DNA from: Bacteroidales bacterium
GTDB lineage: Bacteria; Bacteroidota; Bacteroidia; Bacteroidales; WCHB1-69
Length of the DNA stretch: 64,000 bases
Reading direction: 5' to 3'
NCBI GenBank assembly: GCA_017615795.1
Contig: JAFZZK010000020.1
Coordinates: 29,155-93,154 of the forward strand
Part shown: piece after piece, positions 9,199 to 17,025 of the stretch
Layout of the letters: every line of letters starts with the position of its first letter
Position numbering within the stretch: position 1 is the first letter of the stretch
Notes under the pieces: generated by a model
What the model saw: only the letters and a program-made list of their open reading frames with translations
Told to the model about the DNA's origin: nothing
Databases searched by the model: none
Position numbers and translations under genes: made by a program

Positions 9199-10239
9199 CT
9201 AACTTTTAAGATTGCGGAAGCCCTGGGCTTGCAGTTCAATCAGGCAGTTGTCGCCCGTGACGAGATGACAACCCGCAGCCTTCTCTTTGATATAACCTAT
9301 GATGGAGACATTGGCCACATTCTTGACCTTCTCGAAGTCGGACTGCCGGATGGTGAACATCAGCTCGTAGTCGTCGCCCCCATTAAGGGCAGCCACCGTA
9401 TGCACAATGTCAAGATCCTTGAGGGTGGTGAACGTGAGTTCCGTCATGGGCAATTTTTCCTCAAAGAGGTCGCATCCCATGTTGGAGGCGCGGCAGATTT
9501 GCATGGCGGCGGCGGCGATTCCGTCGGACACGAGCGTCATGGCAGTGGGCAGGATATCCTCGCGCCGCAAAGCCTCCACAATGTCGAGGCGCGGTTCAGG
9601 CTTGAGCTGTCGGCGCAGCAAATAATCCTTGCCCTCGAAATCGGGTTGCATGTCAGGCTGTGCCAAAAACACCTTCTTCTCGCGCTCCAACAGAAGCAGG
9701 CCGGCATACGCCGCTGCAAAATCGCCCGAGACGCAAATCAGCTCGTTCTCCTTCGCACCCTGGCGTGTGAGCAAACGAGCGGGTTCGCACTCGCCCATGG
9801 CTGTCACCGTTATCACCAAATCCTTGCGCGAAGTTGAAAGGTCCAACCCCACCACATCGACATGAGCGCCATCGCAGCAGGCACGCACCCCGTCCAGCAG
9901 CTCGCTGACATTCTTCAGGTCAAAGCGGTCGGAGACGCACACGTTGACCATCAAATGCGTCGGAATGGCATTCATACCCAACAAGTCGGAGATGGCAATG
10001 GTCACCACCTTGTAACCCAAATGGATCAGCGGCACGTAGGTCAAGTCGAAGTGGACGTTTTCCAAGAAGACTTTTGTGGTAGAGACCACATTCTCTTCAA
10101 AGGGAGCAACCACGGCAGCGTCATCGCCGATGCCAACGACGGTGGAGCCATTTTCTGTCGGGAAAAATTTGGCAAATTCCTCTATCAGCTCATATTTGCC
10201 GAGCTGGGGAGTCTCTTTATCTTTTATTGTATCATCCAT
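9199..10239 (-). CDS. thiL: Thiamine-monophosphate kinase
   Basis: 346 residues from the ATG at 10239. An upstream in-frame ATG exists but would overlap ybaK and give non-homologous sequence. ThiL phosphorylates TMP to TPP. Visible features are GKYELIEEFAKFF, the GIGDDAAVV ATP/Mg loop, the VHFDLTYVPLIHLGYKVV region, SDLLGMNAIPTH, and VSGDFAAAYAGL. All belong to the PurM/ThiL-like AIR synthase fold. It lies between ybaK and ispG on the same strand and is probably co-transcribed with both. A thiamine pyrophosphokinase gene lies far away at 48469. Confidence 0.92.
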   Translation of the reverse strand: MDDTIKDKETPQLGKYELIEEFAKFFPTENGSTVVGIGDDAAVVAPFEENVVSTTKVFLENVHFDLTYVPLIHLGYKVVTIAISDLLGMNAIPTHLMVNVCVSDRFDLKNVSELLDGVRACCDGAHVDVVGLDLSTSRKDLVITVTAMGECEPARLLTRQGAKENELICVSGDFAAAYAGLLLLEREKKVFLAQPDMQPDFEGKDYLLRRQLKPEPRLDIVEALRREDILPTAMTLVSDGIAAAAMQICRASNMGCDLFEEKLPMTELTFTTLKDLDIVHTVAALNGGDDYELMFTIRQSDFEKVKNVANVSIIGYIKEKAAGCHLVTGDNCLIELQAQGFRNLKS

Positions 10240-10265
10240 TATATCAAGGATTTTCTTATTAAAAC

Positions 10266-10727
10266 TCAAACAAGGTCCACAAATTGGGCGCCGACCAACG
10301 TGGCGAGGTCTGTCGCGGAGAGCTGGACTTGCGCCCCCACTTTGCCGGCACTGCAACAAATCGTGTCGAACAGCGTTGCGCTCTCTTCTATGAACGTCGG
10401 GAAGGGCTTTTTCATGCCAACGGGCGAGCATCCCCCATGAATGTAGCCCGTCAAGGGCAGCAGTTCCTTTTGCTTGATCATCTGGATGCTCTTCACGCGG
10501 GCGGCCTTGGCTGCCTTCTTCAGGTCAAGGGTGGAACAAACAGGAATCACAAACACATAATGCCCGCCATCGTTACCCACTGTCACGAGAGTCTTGAAAA
10601 CCTGCATCGGGTCTTCGCCCAGCAAATTCGCAATCGTGGCCCCGTCGGTCACGCTATTGTCGTAGTCGTGCGGGGTGAACGCGATGCCCTGCTGGGTCAA
10701 GATACGCATAACATTGGTCTTTTCCAT
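10266..10727 (-). CDS. ybaK: YbaK/EbsC-type aminoacyl-tRNA deacylase
   Basis: 153 residues. YbaK hydrolyses mischarged Cys-tRNA(Pro). The sequence shows the family pattern: an N-terminal helix (VMRILTQQGIAFTPHDY), DPMQVFKTLVT, the invariant basic patch (LDLKKAAKAARVKSIQMIK), the GYIHGGCSPVGMKK loop, and a C-terminal LSATDLATLVGAQFVDL. The length is typical for the family. It is probably the first gene of a ybaK-thiL-ispG transcript. The gap to thiL is 26 bases. No TAnnTTTG box is visible directly upstream. Confidence 0.9.
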   Translation of the reverse strand: MEKTNVMRILTQQGIAFTPHDYDNSVTDGATIANLLGEDPMQVFKTLVTVGNDGGHYVFVIPVCSTLDLKKAAKAARVKSIQMIKQKELLPLTGYIHGGCSPVGMKKPFPTFIEESATLFDTICCSAGKVGAQVQLSATDLATLVGAQFVDLV

Positions 10728-10735
10728 AACGATTT

Positions 10736-10774
10736 AAAAAAATGCCAGGCCAAGATCCGGATGGACAACCTGGC
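10736..10774 (-). terminator. Probable intrinsic terminator after the DUF4293 gene
   Basis: On the minus strand GCCAGG (10774-10769) pairs with CCTGGC (10749-10744), with partial inner pairing. It is followed by A and then a T-rich run (10742-10736). It ends just before the ybaK start, so it could alternatively act as an attenuator for ybaK. Confidence 0.45.
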
Positions 10775-10804
10775 TCGGCAATGGATTTACAATATTATAT
10801 AATA

Positions 10805-11293
10805 TTAGCGCAGGCGGTCGGCGGCATGCACCAACGCCTCGTCGCGCTTGATAAACTTGTTGGCCAAGAAAAGGCAAATCGCCTCGACAAAGACCAATAT
10901 CAACAGCAACGCCTTATTGGCAAAAAGGAACTCATAGTCCATTTGATTGATGCTAAAATACTTCTTAAACACCACATCCGGACAAACCCACAGCATTAGC
11001 ATCAACGTCACCAGATAGACAATCATCGTGATTGACACGATTCTAACTTGACGGGCGCGGTTCTTGTAGGAGAACAGGGCGAGCAAGGAGAGTCCGGCAC
11101 AAGCAACTAAGCATAGTGCGACGTAATAGACTTTCACGACCGCATGGCCATCTGCCATGTTATATTTGAGGACTAATGAGTTAAACACATATTGATAATC
11201 CTGCGTGTTGATATAGGCTATGGGGATAAAAAGCAGCACAATAGGGATAATGGCTGCAACCAGCAGGAAAATGGATTGAATTCTTTGAATCAT
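10805..11293 (-). CDS. DUF4293 four-helix membrane protein
   Basis: 162 residues. The start MIQRIQSIFLLVAAIIPIVL is characteristic of the DUF4293 family, which is largely limited to Bacteroidetes. Four hydrophobic helices are visible: about 5-27, 55-78, 85-108 and 125-145. Periplasmic-looking segments such as YINTQDYQYVFN lie between the first two. Function is unknown. It is the last gene of the minus-strand run starting at 16272, about 58 bases behind the LEA-like lipoprotein. A terminator-like hairpin follows it. Confidence 0.8.
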   Translation of the reverse strand: MIQRIQSIFLLVAAIIPIVLLFIPIAYINTQDYQYVFNSLVLKYNMADGHAVVKVYYVALCLVACAGLSLLALFSYKNRARQVRIVSITMIVYLVTLMLMLWVCPDVVFKKYFSINQMDYEFLFANKALLLILVFVEAICLFLANKFIKRDEALVHAADRLR

Positions 11294-11351
11294 TTTCTTT
11301 TTAAGATTATTAGTTGATTATTATTTGCGGTTATAAAGAAAAAGTATGGGA

Positions 11352-11942
11352 CTACTGGAACTCCTTGTTTAAAGTTATCGTGGGCAGTTTTAGACTGTTT
11401 TCCTTGGTGCCGGCGTATGGGGTGAGCTTGACTTTCACCTTTGAAGGTTTGCCATCGCCATAGTCCATCAGATTCTTGGTAAAATTGATGATATCGCCCA
11501 CCTGTCCATTTTTGACGATGCTGATGATGTCAGCCGAAATGGGGACAGGGATCGTAAGCGTGGAATTGGGATTGATGATGTATGTCTTGTCCTGATTTTT
11601 TCCGGAAGCGATGAAAGAATCGTCCAGGAACAGATCATAATCGAAAGCGAACAATTTCGCCACATGGGGAGTTTCGTTCTTGACATTGACATTGACGCTG
11701 GCCTTGACCGTAAAGTCACGATTCGATATGGCGGTCGCGGCCTTTTGCAAATTGTTGACAGACAAGTCGGAGACACCGTGAATATTACTCAGGTTAATGT
11801 CGGCCCAAGTGACATTGGAGACACTGGCCAGATTAAATTTGCAGTTCACCAAATTGGCCACTTGGCTGAGGGTGGAGCACCCCACAATCAAGACAATTGC
11901 GATAACCATCAGAGCGACGGCTGTTTTCTTCAAATATTTCAT
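11352..11942 (-). CDS. LEA14-like lipoprotein
   Basis: 196 residues. A hydrophobic leader ends in a lipobox with Cys22 (VLIVGC). The rest is a single beta-sandwich-like domain of the late-embryogenesis-abundant type 2 (WHy) kind: FNLASVSNVTWADINLSNI, DFTVKASVNVNVKNETP, a short FDYDLFLDDSFIASG strand pair, and NSTLTIPVPISADI. Such proteins are usually periplasmic-facing lipoproteins of unknown role. The gene is 20 bases behind lolD, so a role alongside lipoprotein trafficking is possible but only suggested by position. Confidence 0.7.
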   Translation of the reverse strand: MKYLKKTAVALMVIAIVLIVGCSTLSQVANLVNCKFNLASVSNVTWADINLSNIHGVSDLSVNNLQKAATAISNRDFTVKASVNVNVKNETPHVAKLFAFDYDLFLDDSFIASGKNQDKTYIINPNSTLTIPVPISADIISIVKNGQVGDIINFTKNLMDYGDGKPSKVKVKLTPYAGTKENSLKLPTITLNKEFQ

Positions 11943-11962
11943 TTTGCTGGTAATAAATTATG

Positions 11963-12613
11963 TTATAACACTTGGCCATCCTTGAGCACGATTTTCCGGT
12001 CAGACAAGGTGGCAAGTTCTTCGTTATGGGTGACGATGATAAAAGTTTGGTGGAATTGGTCGCGCAGGTCGAAGAAGAGTTGGTGGAGTTTCTTGGCATT
12101 GTCCGTGTCGAGGTTGCCTGAAGGCTCGTCGGCGAGGATAAGCTCGGGGTTGTTCATCAGGGCACGGGCCACGGCCACGCGCTGTTGTTCGCCGCCGGAG
12201 AGTTGCGAGGGCTTATGCTCGGCGCGCTCCTTGAGTTTCAGGAAATCCAGCAGCTCATGGGCACGCACCAAGGCGTCCTTGCGGCTCTTTCCCGCAATCA
12301 TGGCGGGCAGCGCCACATTCTCCACCGCCGTAAACTCGGGCAGCAGGTGATGAAATTGGTAGACAAAGCCGATGTGACGGTTGCGGAATTCCGACAGCTG
12401 GTCGTCGCCAAGCTGATTAAGATGCGTGCCGTCAATGACAACCTCACCCTTGTCGGGGCGGTCGAGCGTGCCGATAAGATGCAACAAGGTGGACTTGCCG
12501 GCCCCTGAAGGGCCGACAATCGTTACCACCTTGGAGTTTTCTATTTTGAGGTTGATGCCACGCAAAACCCGCAGGGCCCCGTAGCTCTTTTCGACACCGC
12601 GAATCTCAATCAT
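11963..12613 (-). CDS. lolD: ABC transporter ATPase, LolD/MacB-like
   Basis: 216 residues from the ATG at 12613. Walker A is [12 protein letters not shown], the Q-loop region is [27 protein letters not shown], the signature is [15 protein letters not shown], Walker B is [12 protein letters not shown], and the switch His lies in [10 protein letters not shown]. The [12 protein letters not shown]-type wording is typical of LolD, which powers release of lipoproteins from the inner membrane. No LolC/E permease is in the window. The start codon overlaps the etfA stop by one base (TAATG), which implies translational coupling to a metabolic operon. The symbol is by similarity; another small-exporter ATPase is possible. 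Confidence 0.85.
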   Translation of the reverse strand: MIEIRGVEKSYGALRVLRGINLKIENSKVVTIVGPSGAGKSTLLHLIGTLDRPDKGEVVIDGTHLNQLGDDQLSEFRNRHIGFVYQFHHLLPEFTAVENVALPAMIAGKSRKDALVRAHELLDFLKLKERAEHKPSQLSGGEQQRVAVARALMNNPELILADEPSGNLDTDNAKKLHQLFFDLRDQFHQTFIIVTHNEELATLSDRKIVLKDGQVL

Positions 12614-13620
12614 TACTTCTTGATTTCCTTGGCGAGACGGGCGGTCAGCAGGGGCACCACCTTGTTGAGGTCGCACACGATGCCGAGGTCGGCCACGCCG
12701 AAGATAGGCGCAAATTTATCCTTGTTGACAGCGATGATGAGGTCCGACTCTTCCATGCCGGCGAGGTGCTGGATGGCACCGGAAATACCGAATGCCAAGT
12801 AAAGGTCAGGACGCACCGTCTTGCCAGTCTGTCCCACTTGACGATCATGGTCCATGACACCAGCGTCAACCATGGCGCGGGAGGAGGCTACTTCTGCATT
12901 GGGGAAGGTTCCTGCCAAGCATTCCAACTTGTCGAAGCCCTCTTTGCAACCTACGCCGCGACCGCCGGAGACCAGCACCTTGGCTTCGGTGATGTCCAAT
13001 TTGCCTTTGTCGTCTTTCACATTCTCGACCAGGCGCACTTTGAACTTGGAGGCGTCGAAGGCCGGTTTAAAGTCGATGATTTCACCCTTGCGGGAGGCGT
13101 CGCGGCTGATGCGCTGCATGACGCCCGGACGCACGGTGCTCATCTGCGGGCGATGGTTGGTGCACATGATGGTGGCCATCAGGTTGCCGCCGAAAGCGGG
13201 ACGGGTCATCATCAGCTCACCCTCCTCGGAGATCTCGAGGCGCGTACAGTCGGCGGTAAGGCCGGTGTTGAGATGGCAAGCCAAACGCGGAGCCAGGTCG
13301 CGGCCAATGGTGGAAGCCCCAATCATCAAGATGCTGGGGTTGTATTTCATCACCACCTGATAAAGGGCTTGGGCATACTGCTCGGTCAGATAGTCCTTTA
13401 GCTCGGGCTCATCGATGCAGATCACCTCATCGGCACCGTATTCAATAAGCATCTGGGCTTGGTTGCGGACTTCATAGCCAGCCAAAACTGCGACGACCTT
13501 CTCTTTCAGGACGCCGGCCAGTTCATGGGCTTTGCCGAGCAATTCCAACGCCACGTTTTGAACGACGCCCTCGCGCTGTTCTGCAAATACAAATATATTT
13601 TTATAATCAGATTTTTCCAT
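12613..13620 (-). CDS. etfA: Electron transfer flavoprotein, alpha subunit
   Basis: 335 residues. EtfA binds FAD and, with EtfB, carries electrons to or from acyl-CoA dehydrogenases. In anaerobes EtfAB with butyryl-CoA dehydrogenase can bifurcate electrons from NADH. Seen here: the N-terminal domain ([21 protein letters not shown]), the middle segment [24 protein letters not shown], and the C-terminal FAD domain with [44 protein letters not shown] and [10 protein letters not shown]-type (here [10 protein letters not shown]) motifs. It is directly downstream of etfB (15-base gap) and behind an acyl-CoA dehydrogenase gene. Confidence 0.95.
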   Translation of the reverse strand: MEKSDYKNIFVFAEQREGVVQNVALELLGKAHELAGVLKEKVVAVLAGYEVRNQAQMLIEYGADEVICIDEPELKDYLTEQYAQALYQVVMKYNPSILMIGASTIGRDLAPRLACHLNTGLTADCTRLEISEEGELMMTRPAFGGNLMATIMCTNHRPQMSTVRPGVMQRISRDASRKGEIIDFKPAFDASKFKVRLVENVKDDKGKLDITEAKVLVSGGRGVGCKEGFDKLECLAGTFPNAEVASSRAMVDAGVMDHDRQVGQTGKTVRPDLYLAFGISGAIQHLAGMEESDLIIAVNKDKFAPIFGVADLGIVCDLNKVVPLLTARLAKEIKK

Positions 13621-13635
13621 AGTGCGTTCGTTCTT

Positions 13636-14415
13636 TTAGATGATGAATTTTTCTTTCAATTTGCTGACAATGAGTTCAACAGCCTCTTCGGCATCGACTT
13701 CGTAAACCTGACCTGCGGTCTTCTGCGGCTTGGTGAAGGATTTCTTCACGCGTGTGGGGGAGCCGGAAAGTCCAAGGCGGGATTGATCCACGTCGATTTG
13801 GTCGGCGTTCCAGACCTCCACTTCCTTTTCGAAGGCTTCCATGATGCCCTTGACGCTCATGTAGCGGGGTTGGTTGGCGGTGGCCAGCACGGTGAGCACG
13901 CAGGGGGCTTCGACTTCGAGCACTTGGTGACCCTCTTCGGTCTCCTTCGTGACGGTGCAGAGCTTTCCGTCGACCTTGAGGTCGGTGACGTAGGTAACTT
14001 GGGGCAGGTCGAGGTGCTGGGCCAGGGAGACGGGCACCTGGGCGGTGTCGCCGTCGATGGCCTGGCGACCGCAGATGATGAGGTCGTAGTCGAGGGTTTT
14101 GAGCGCGCCGGCGAGGGCGTAGGAGGTGGCCAGCGTGTCGGCGCCCGCAAAGCGGCGGTCGCTGAGGATGATGGCACGGTCGGCGCCCATGGCGAAGGCC
14201 TCGCGGCAGATGGCGTCGGCTTGCGGCGGGCCCATCGTGATGACGGTCACGTGCGCGCCGAGCTGGTCTTTCAGACGGAGAGCCATCTCAAGGCCGCCCT
14301 TGTCGTCGGGGTTCATGATGGAGGGCACGCCGTCGCGAATCAGGGTTCCCGTCACCGGGTTGATTTTGATTACGTTCGTATTCGGAACTTGTTTTATGCA
14401 AACTATGATTTTCAT
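13636..14415 (-). CDS. etfB: Electron transfer flavoprotein, beta subunit
   Basis: 259 residues. The start MKIIVCIKQVPNT, the MNPDDKGGLEMALRLKD segment, GADRAIILSDRRFAGADTLATSYAL, the nucleotide loop ICGRQAIDGDTAQVP, and the RYMSVKGIMEAFEK stretch are diagnostic of EtfB. EtfB forms the heterodimer with EtfA. It lies 18 bases behind the acyl-CoA dehydrogenase gene in the same operon, an arrangement seen for butyryl-CoA dehydrogenase/Etf complexes. Whether the complex bifurcates electrons cannot be told from sequence reading alone. Confidence 0.95.
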   Translation of the reverse strand: MKIIVCIKQVPNTNVIKINPVTGTLIRDGVPSIMNPDDKGGLEMALRLKDQLGAHVTVITMGPPQADAICREAFAMGADRAIILSDRRFAGADTLATSYALAGALKTLDYDLIICGRQAIDGDTAQVPVSLAQHLDLPQVTYVTDLKVDGKLCTVTKETEEGHQVLEVEAPCVLTVLATANQPRYMSVKGIMEAFEKEVEVWNADQIDVDQSRLGLSGSPTRVKKSFTKPQKTAGQVYEVDAEEAVELIVSKLKEKFII

Positions 14416-14433
14416 ACTGTAAAAATTCTTGGG

Positions 14434-15573
14434 TTATTTGAACAACTTGCCGGCGATGACCATACGCTGCACTTCGGAGGTGCCTTCGTAGATTTCGGTA
14501 ATCTTGGCGTCGCGCATCATTCTTTCGATTTCATACTCGCGGGTATAGCCGTAGCCGCCATGGAACTGGAGGCACTTGGTGGTCACCTCCATGGCCGTCT
14601 CGGCTGCGAACAGCTTGGCCATGGCTGCATCCACGGAATACGGAAGGTGCATATCCTTCTTGTAGGCAGCCTGGCGCACGAGCAGGCGGGCAGCCTGCAC
14701 ACGGGTCTCGAGATTAGCCATCTGGAACTGCGTATTCTGGAAGGCACTGATGGCCTTGCCGAACTGTTTGCGCTCCTTGGTATATTTGACGGTCACATCC
14801 ATAGCGCCCTGGGCGATGCCAAGGGCCTGGGAGGCGATACCGATACGGCCGCCGTCGAGCGTCATCATGGCAATCTTGAAGCCCTTGCCGAGCTCGCCCA
14901 GCAGGTTGGCCTTGGGAATGCGGCAGTTTTCGAAAATCAGCTCGCAGGTGGCGGAACCGCGGATACCCAATTTCTTCTCCTTCTTGCCGATGGAGAAGCC
15001 CGGGGTGTCCTTCTCGACGATGAAGGCGCTGATACCCTTGGTGCCGAGCGACTTGTCGGTCATGGCCATAATCACATAAACGTGGGCATACCCGGCGTTG
15101 GTGATGAAAATCTTGCTGCCGTTGAGCACCCACTCCTCGCCGTCGAGGACTGCGGTGGTCTGCTGCATGGCAGCATCGGTGCCGGCATTAGGCTCAGTCA
15201 GGCCGAAAGCGCCGATCCACTCGCCGGAGGCAAGTTTGGGCAGGTATTTCATTTTTTGCTCTTCGGTGCCGAATTCCAGTATAGGGTTCATGCAGAGGGA
15301 GGTGTGCGCGGAGACAATCACGCCCGTGGTGGCACACACGCGTGACAATTCCTCAACAGCCATGATGTACATTTGGTTGGTGCCGCCCTGGCCGCCGTAC
15401 TCCACGGGGATGGGAATGCCCATGATGCCGATTTTGGCCATCTTCTCCACGGACTCCATAGGGAAGCGCTCCTGTTCGTCGACTTCAGCCGCCAACGGTT
15501 TGATCTCGTTCTCGGCGAACTCGCGAATCATCTGCAAGAAAAGTTCTTCTCTTTTGTTTAAGCTAAAATCCAT
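14434..15573 (-). CDS. Short-chain acyl-CoA dehydrogenase (butyryl-CoA type)
   Basis: 379 residues, the usual length. FAD enzyme oxidising or, in fermenters, reducing short-chain acyl-CoA/enoyl-CoA. Motifs: the N-terminal FSLNKREELFLQMIREFA-like start, AFGLTEPNAGTDAA, NGSKIFITNAGYAHVY, MMTLDGGRIGIASQALGIAQGA, the AAMAKLFAAETAMEVTTKCLQ helix, GGYGYTREYEIERMMRDAKI, and the catalytic base Glu363 in IYEGTSEVQR as in short-chain enzymes. It is grouped with EtfB, EtfA and a CoA-transferase subunit, which supports a crotonyl-CoA to butyryl-CoA step. Exact substrate remains inferred. Confidence 0.9.
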   Translation of the reverse strand: MDFSLNKREELFLQMIREFAENEIKPLAAEVDEQERFPMESVEKMAKIGIMGIPIPVEYGGQGGTNQMYIMAVEELSRVCATTGVIVSAHTSLCMNPILEFGTEEQKMKYLPKLASGEWIGAFGLTEPNAGTDAAMQQTTAVLDGEEWVLNGSKIFITNAGYAHVYVIMAMTDKSLGTKGISAFIVEKDTPGFSIGKKEKKLGIRGSATCELIFENCRIPKANLLGELGKGFKIAMMTLDGGRIGIASQALGIAQGAMDVTVKYTKERKQFGKAISAFQNTQFQMANLETRVQAARLLVRQAAYKKDMHLPYSVDAAMAKLFAAETAMEVTTKCLQFHGGYGYTREYEIERMMRDAKITEIYEGTSEVQRMVIAGKLFK

Positions 15574-15606
15574 TGTTTAATTATTAAATGTTAATTTTTA
15601 ATTCTT

Positions 15607-16272
15607 CTAGTCGAGTTGCATGGGTTTGAGATCGGGGGAGATGATAAGCGTGGCCTCGGTGGCAGCCTTCACATCTTCCACGGTGAACTCAGGATTGAGC
15701 TCGGTAAGGACGAGACCCTCCTTAGTAACCTTGATGACACCCATTTCGGTGACGATAAGGCTGACAGCGTTCTTGGCCGTCAGCGGCAGGTTGCAGCTAT
15801 GGAGGATTTTGGGGTTGCCCTTCTGAGTGTGCTCCATGGCCACGATGACGGTCTTGGCCTGCATCAGGTCCATGGCGCCGCCCATGCCGGCCACCAATTT
15901 GCCGGGAACCATCCAGTTGGCGATGTCACCATTCTCGGCCACTTGCATGGCACCGAGGATAGTCTTGTCCACGTGTCCGCCTCTGACCATGCAGAAAGAA
16001 TCGGCTGAGCTGAAGGAGACGGCACCGGGCTGTGCGGTGATGAAGCCGCCGCCAGAGTTGATGAGGTTGAGGTCTTCCTCGCCTTCGGCGGGAGTCGGAC
16101 CCATGCCCAACATACCGTTCTCGGTTTGCAGGATCACGTGCACATCATTCGGCAGGTAGTTCGGCACCATCGTCGGCAGGCCGATACCCAAGTTCACAAC
16201 ATCGCCGTCTTTCAATTCCTTGGCGACTCTTTTTGCAATGGTTTCTCTGATTTGAGCTTTATCCATAGTCAT
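15607..16272 (-). CDS. 3-oxoacid/acetate CoA-transferase, beta subunit (no alpha subunit adjacent)
   Basis: 221 residues, the normal size of a B subunit. MDKAQIRETIAKRVAKELKDG is followed by VVNLGIGLPTMV, the catalytic Glu51 in TENGMLGMGP, and INSGGGFITAQPGA, then GKLVAGMGGAMDLM. Family members (AtoA, ScoB, CtfB) move CoA between short acids such as acetate, acetoacetate and butyrate. They normally work with an A subunit encoded immediately upstream. Here the promoter box at 16322-16329 lies directly upstream and the next gene is on the other strand, so the A subunit must be elsewhere or missing. An in-frame alternative start is Met3 (16266). Confidence 0.88.
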   Translation of the reverse strand: MTMDKAQIRETIAKRVAKELKDGDVVNLGIGLPTMVPNYLPNDVHVILQTENGMLGMGPTPAEGEEDLNLINSGGGFITAQPGAVSFSSADSFCMVRGGHVDKTILGAMQVAENGDIANWMVPGKLVAGMGGAMDLMQAKTVIVAMEHTQKGNPKILHSCNLPLTAKNAVSLIVTEMGVIKVTKEGLVLTELNPEFTVEDVKAATEATLIISPDLKPMQLD

Positions 16273-16321
16273 ATATTTTTAAAAGTTAAGACATAAAAAC
16301 AGATGCCCCACAAAGGGCGGG

Positions 16322-16329
16322 CAAAGATA
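16322..16329 (-). promoter_or_regulatory. -7 box for the CoA-transferase/acyl-CoA dehydrogenase/etf operon
   Basis: The minus strand reads TATCTTTG, a perfect match, 49 bases upstream of the ATG at 16272. It marks the CoA-transferase beta gene as first in its transcript. Confidence 0.6.
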
Positions 16330-16386
16330 CAAAAAAAAACAGTCCGATTCCATAACGTCCGCAACACCGCACATTACAATTTTTTT

Positions 16387-16394
16387 TATTTTTG
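16387..16394 (+). promoter_or_regulatory. -7 box for the small membrane protein gene at 16421
   Basis: TATTTTTG lies 26 bases before the ATG and is divergent from the operon promoter at 16322-16329. Confidence 0.55.
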
Positions 16395-16420
16395 CACCTT
16401 CAACATCAAATCTGTTTATC

Positions 16421-16909
16421 ATGGATAGTATCAACAACCCAATCACGAAAGAGAGCACCCCTCACATTCAAGAGTCACAACACACTTTCAGTGAACACGA
16501 GAAGAACCTTATGGATGAGGCCTGCACCTATCTGTACGGCATCAGCCAATGGTCAAAATTCTTCTTTGTGTTGAGCATCATGGGCATCACCTTCCTTGCC
16601 ATCGCGGGTATTATGTTCCTCGTTGCCTTCCCCGCAATCGAATCCATCTCCAACACACCACCGATGCCCAAAACCTTTATCGGGGTACTGTACCTGATAC
16701 TTGCGCTCGTATACATCATACCCACCATCTACCTCAAGCGCCTCTATACGGCAGCCGACAACGCGATGAACGGCAACGACAATGAAGCGATGGTGGCGTT
16801 CCTGAAAAGCCACAGGTCACTCTGGAAATTTTACGGGATATTCTATATCGTGATGTTTGCATTTTGCATTCTTGTCGTCCCTATCGTCAGTGTCTTGAGT
16901 GCCTTATAG
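16421..16909 (+). CDS. Three-helix membrane protein, DUF5362-like
   Basis: 162 residues. A hydrophilic N-terminus of about 40 residues with charged helices (HEKNLMDEACTYLYGISQW) precedes three hydrophobic segments at about 47-70, 87-106 and 138-160. The FLKSHRSLWKFYGIFYIVM piece before the last helix and the overall layout resemble DUF5362 proteins. Function is unknown. It is a single gene with its own promoter. The short region after it (16910-17025) contains small hairpins such as GAAGTC/GACTTC but no T-run terminator. Confidence 0.65.
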   Translation: MDSINNPITKESTPHIQESQHTFSEHEKNLMDEACTYLYGISQWSKFFFVLSIMGITFLAIAGIMFLVAFPAIESISNTPPMPKTFIGVLYLILALVYIIPTIYLKRLYTAADNAMNGNDNEAMVAFLKSHRSLWKFYGIFYIVMFAFCILVVPIVSVLSAL

Positions 16910-17025
16910 GAGGCCTGCGCAGAAGTCATCGGACTTCCGCCCCATCTACACCTGAAAACAGGCGTGACGCTGTCACGTTGTAGCAATTTTCCCTTTTCAT
17001 GCATCTATCTGGAAAAATAAATGTC

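Noticed and set aside
13459-15345. 628-residue plus-strand frame over etfB and the acyl-CoA dehydrogenase
   Set aside because: It is His/Gly-rich antisense of well-supported genes, a common artefact of GC-rich codon use.
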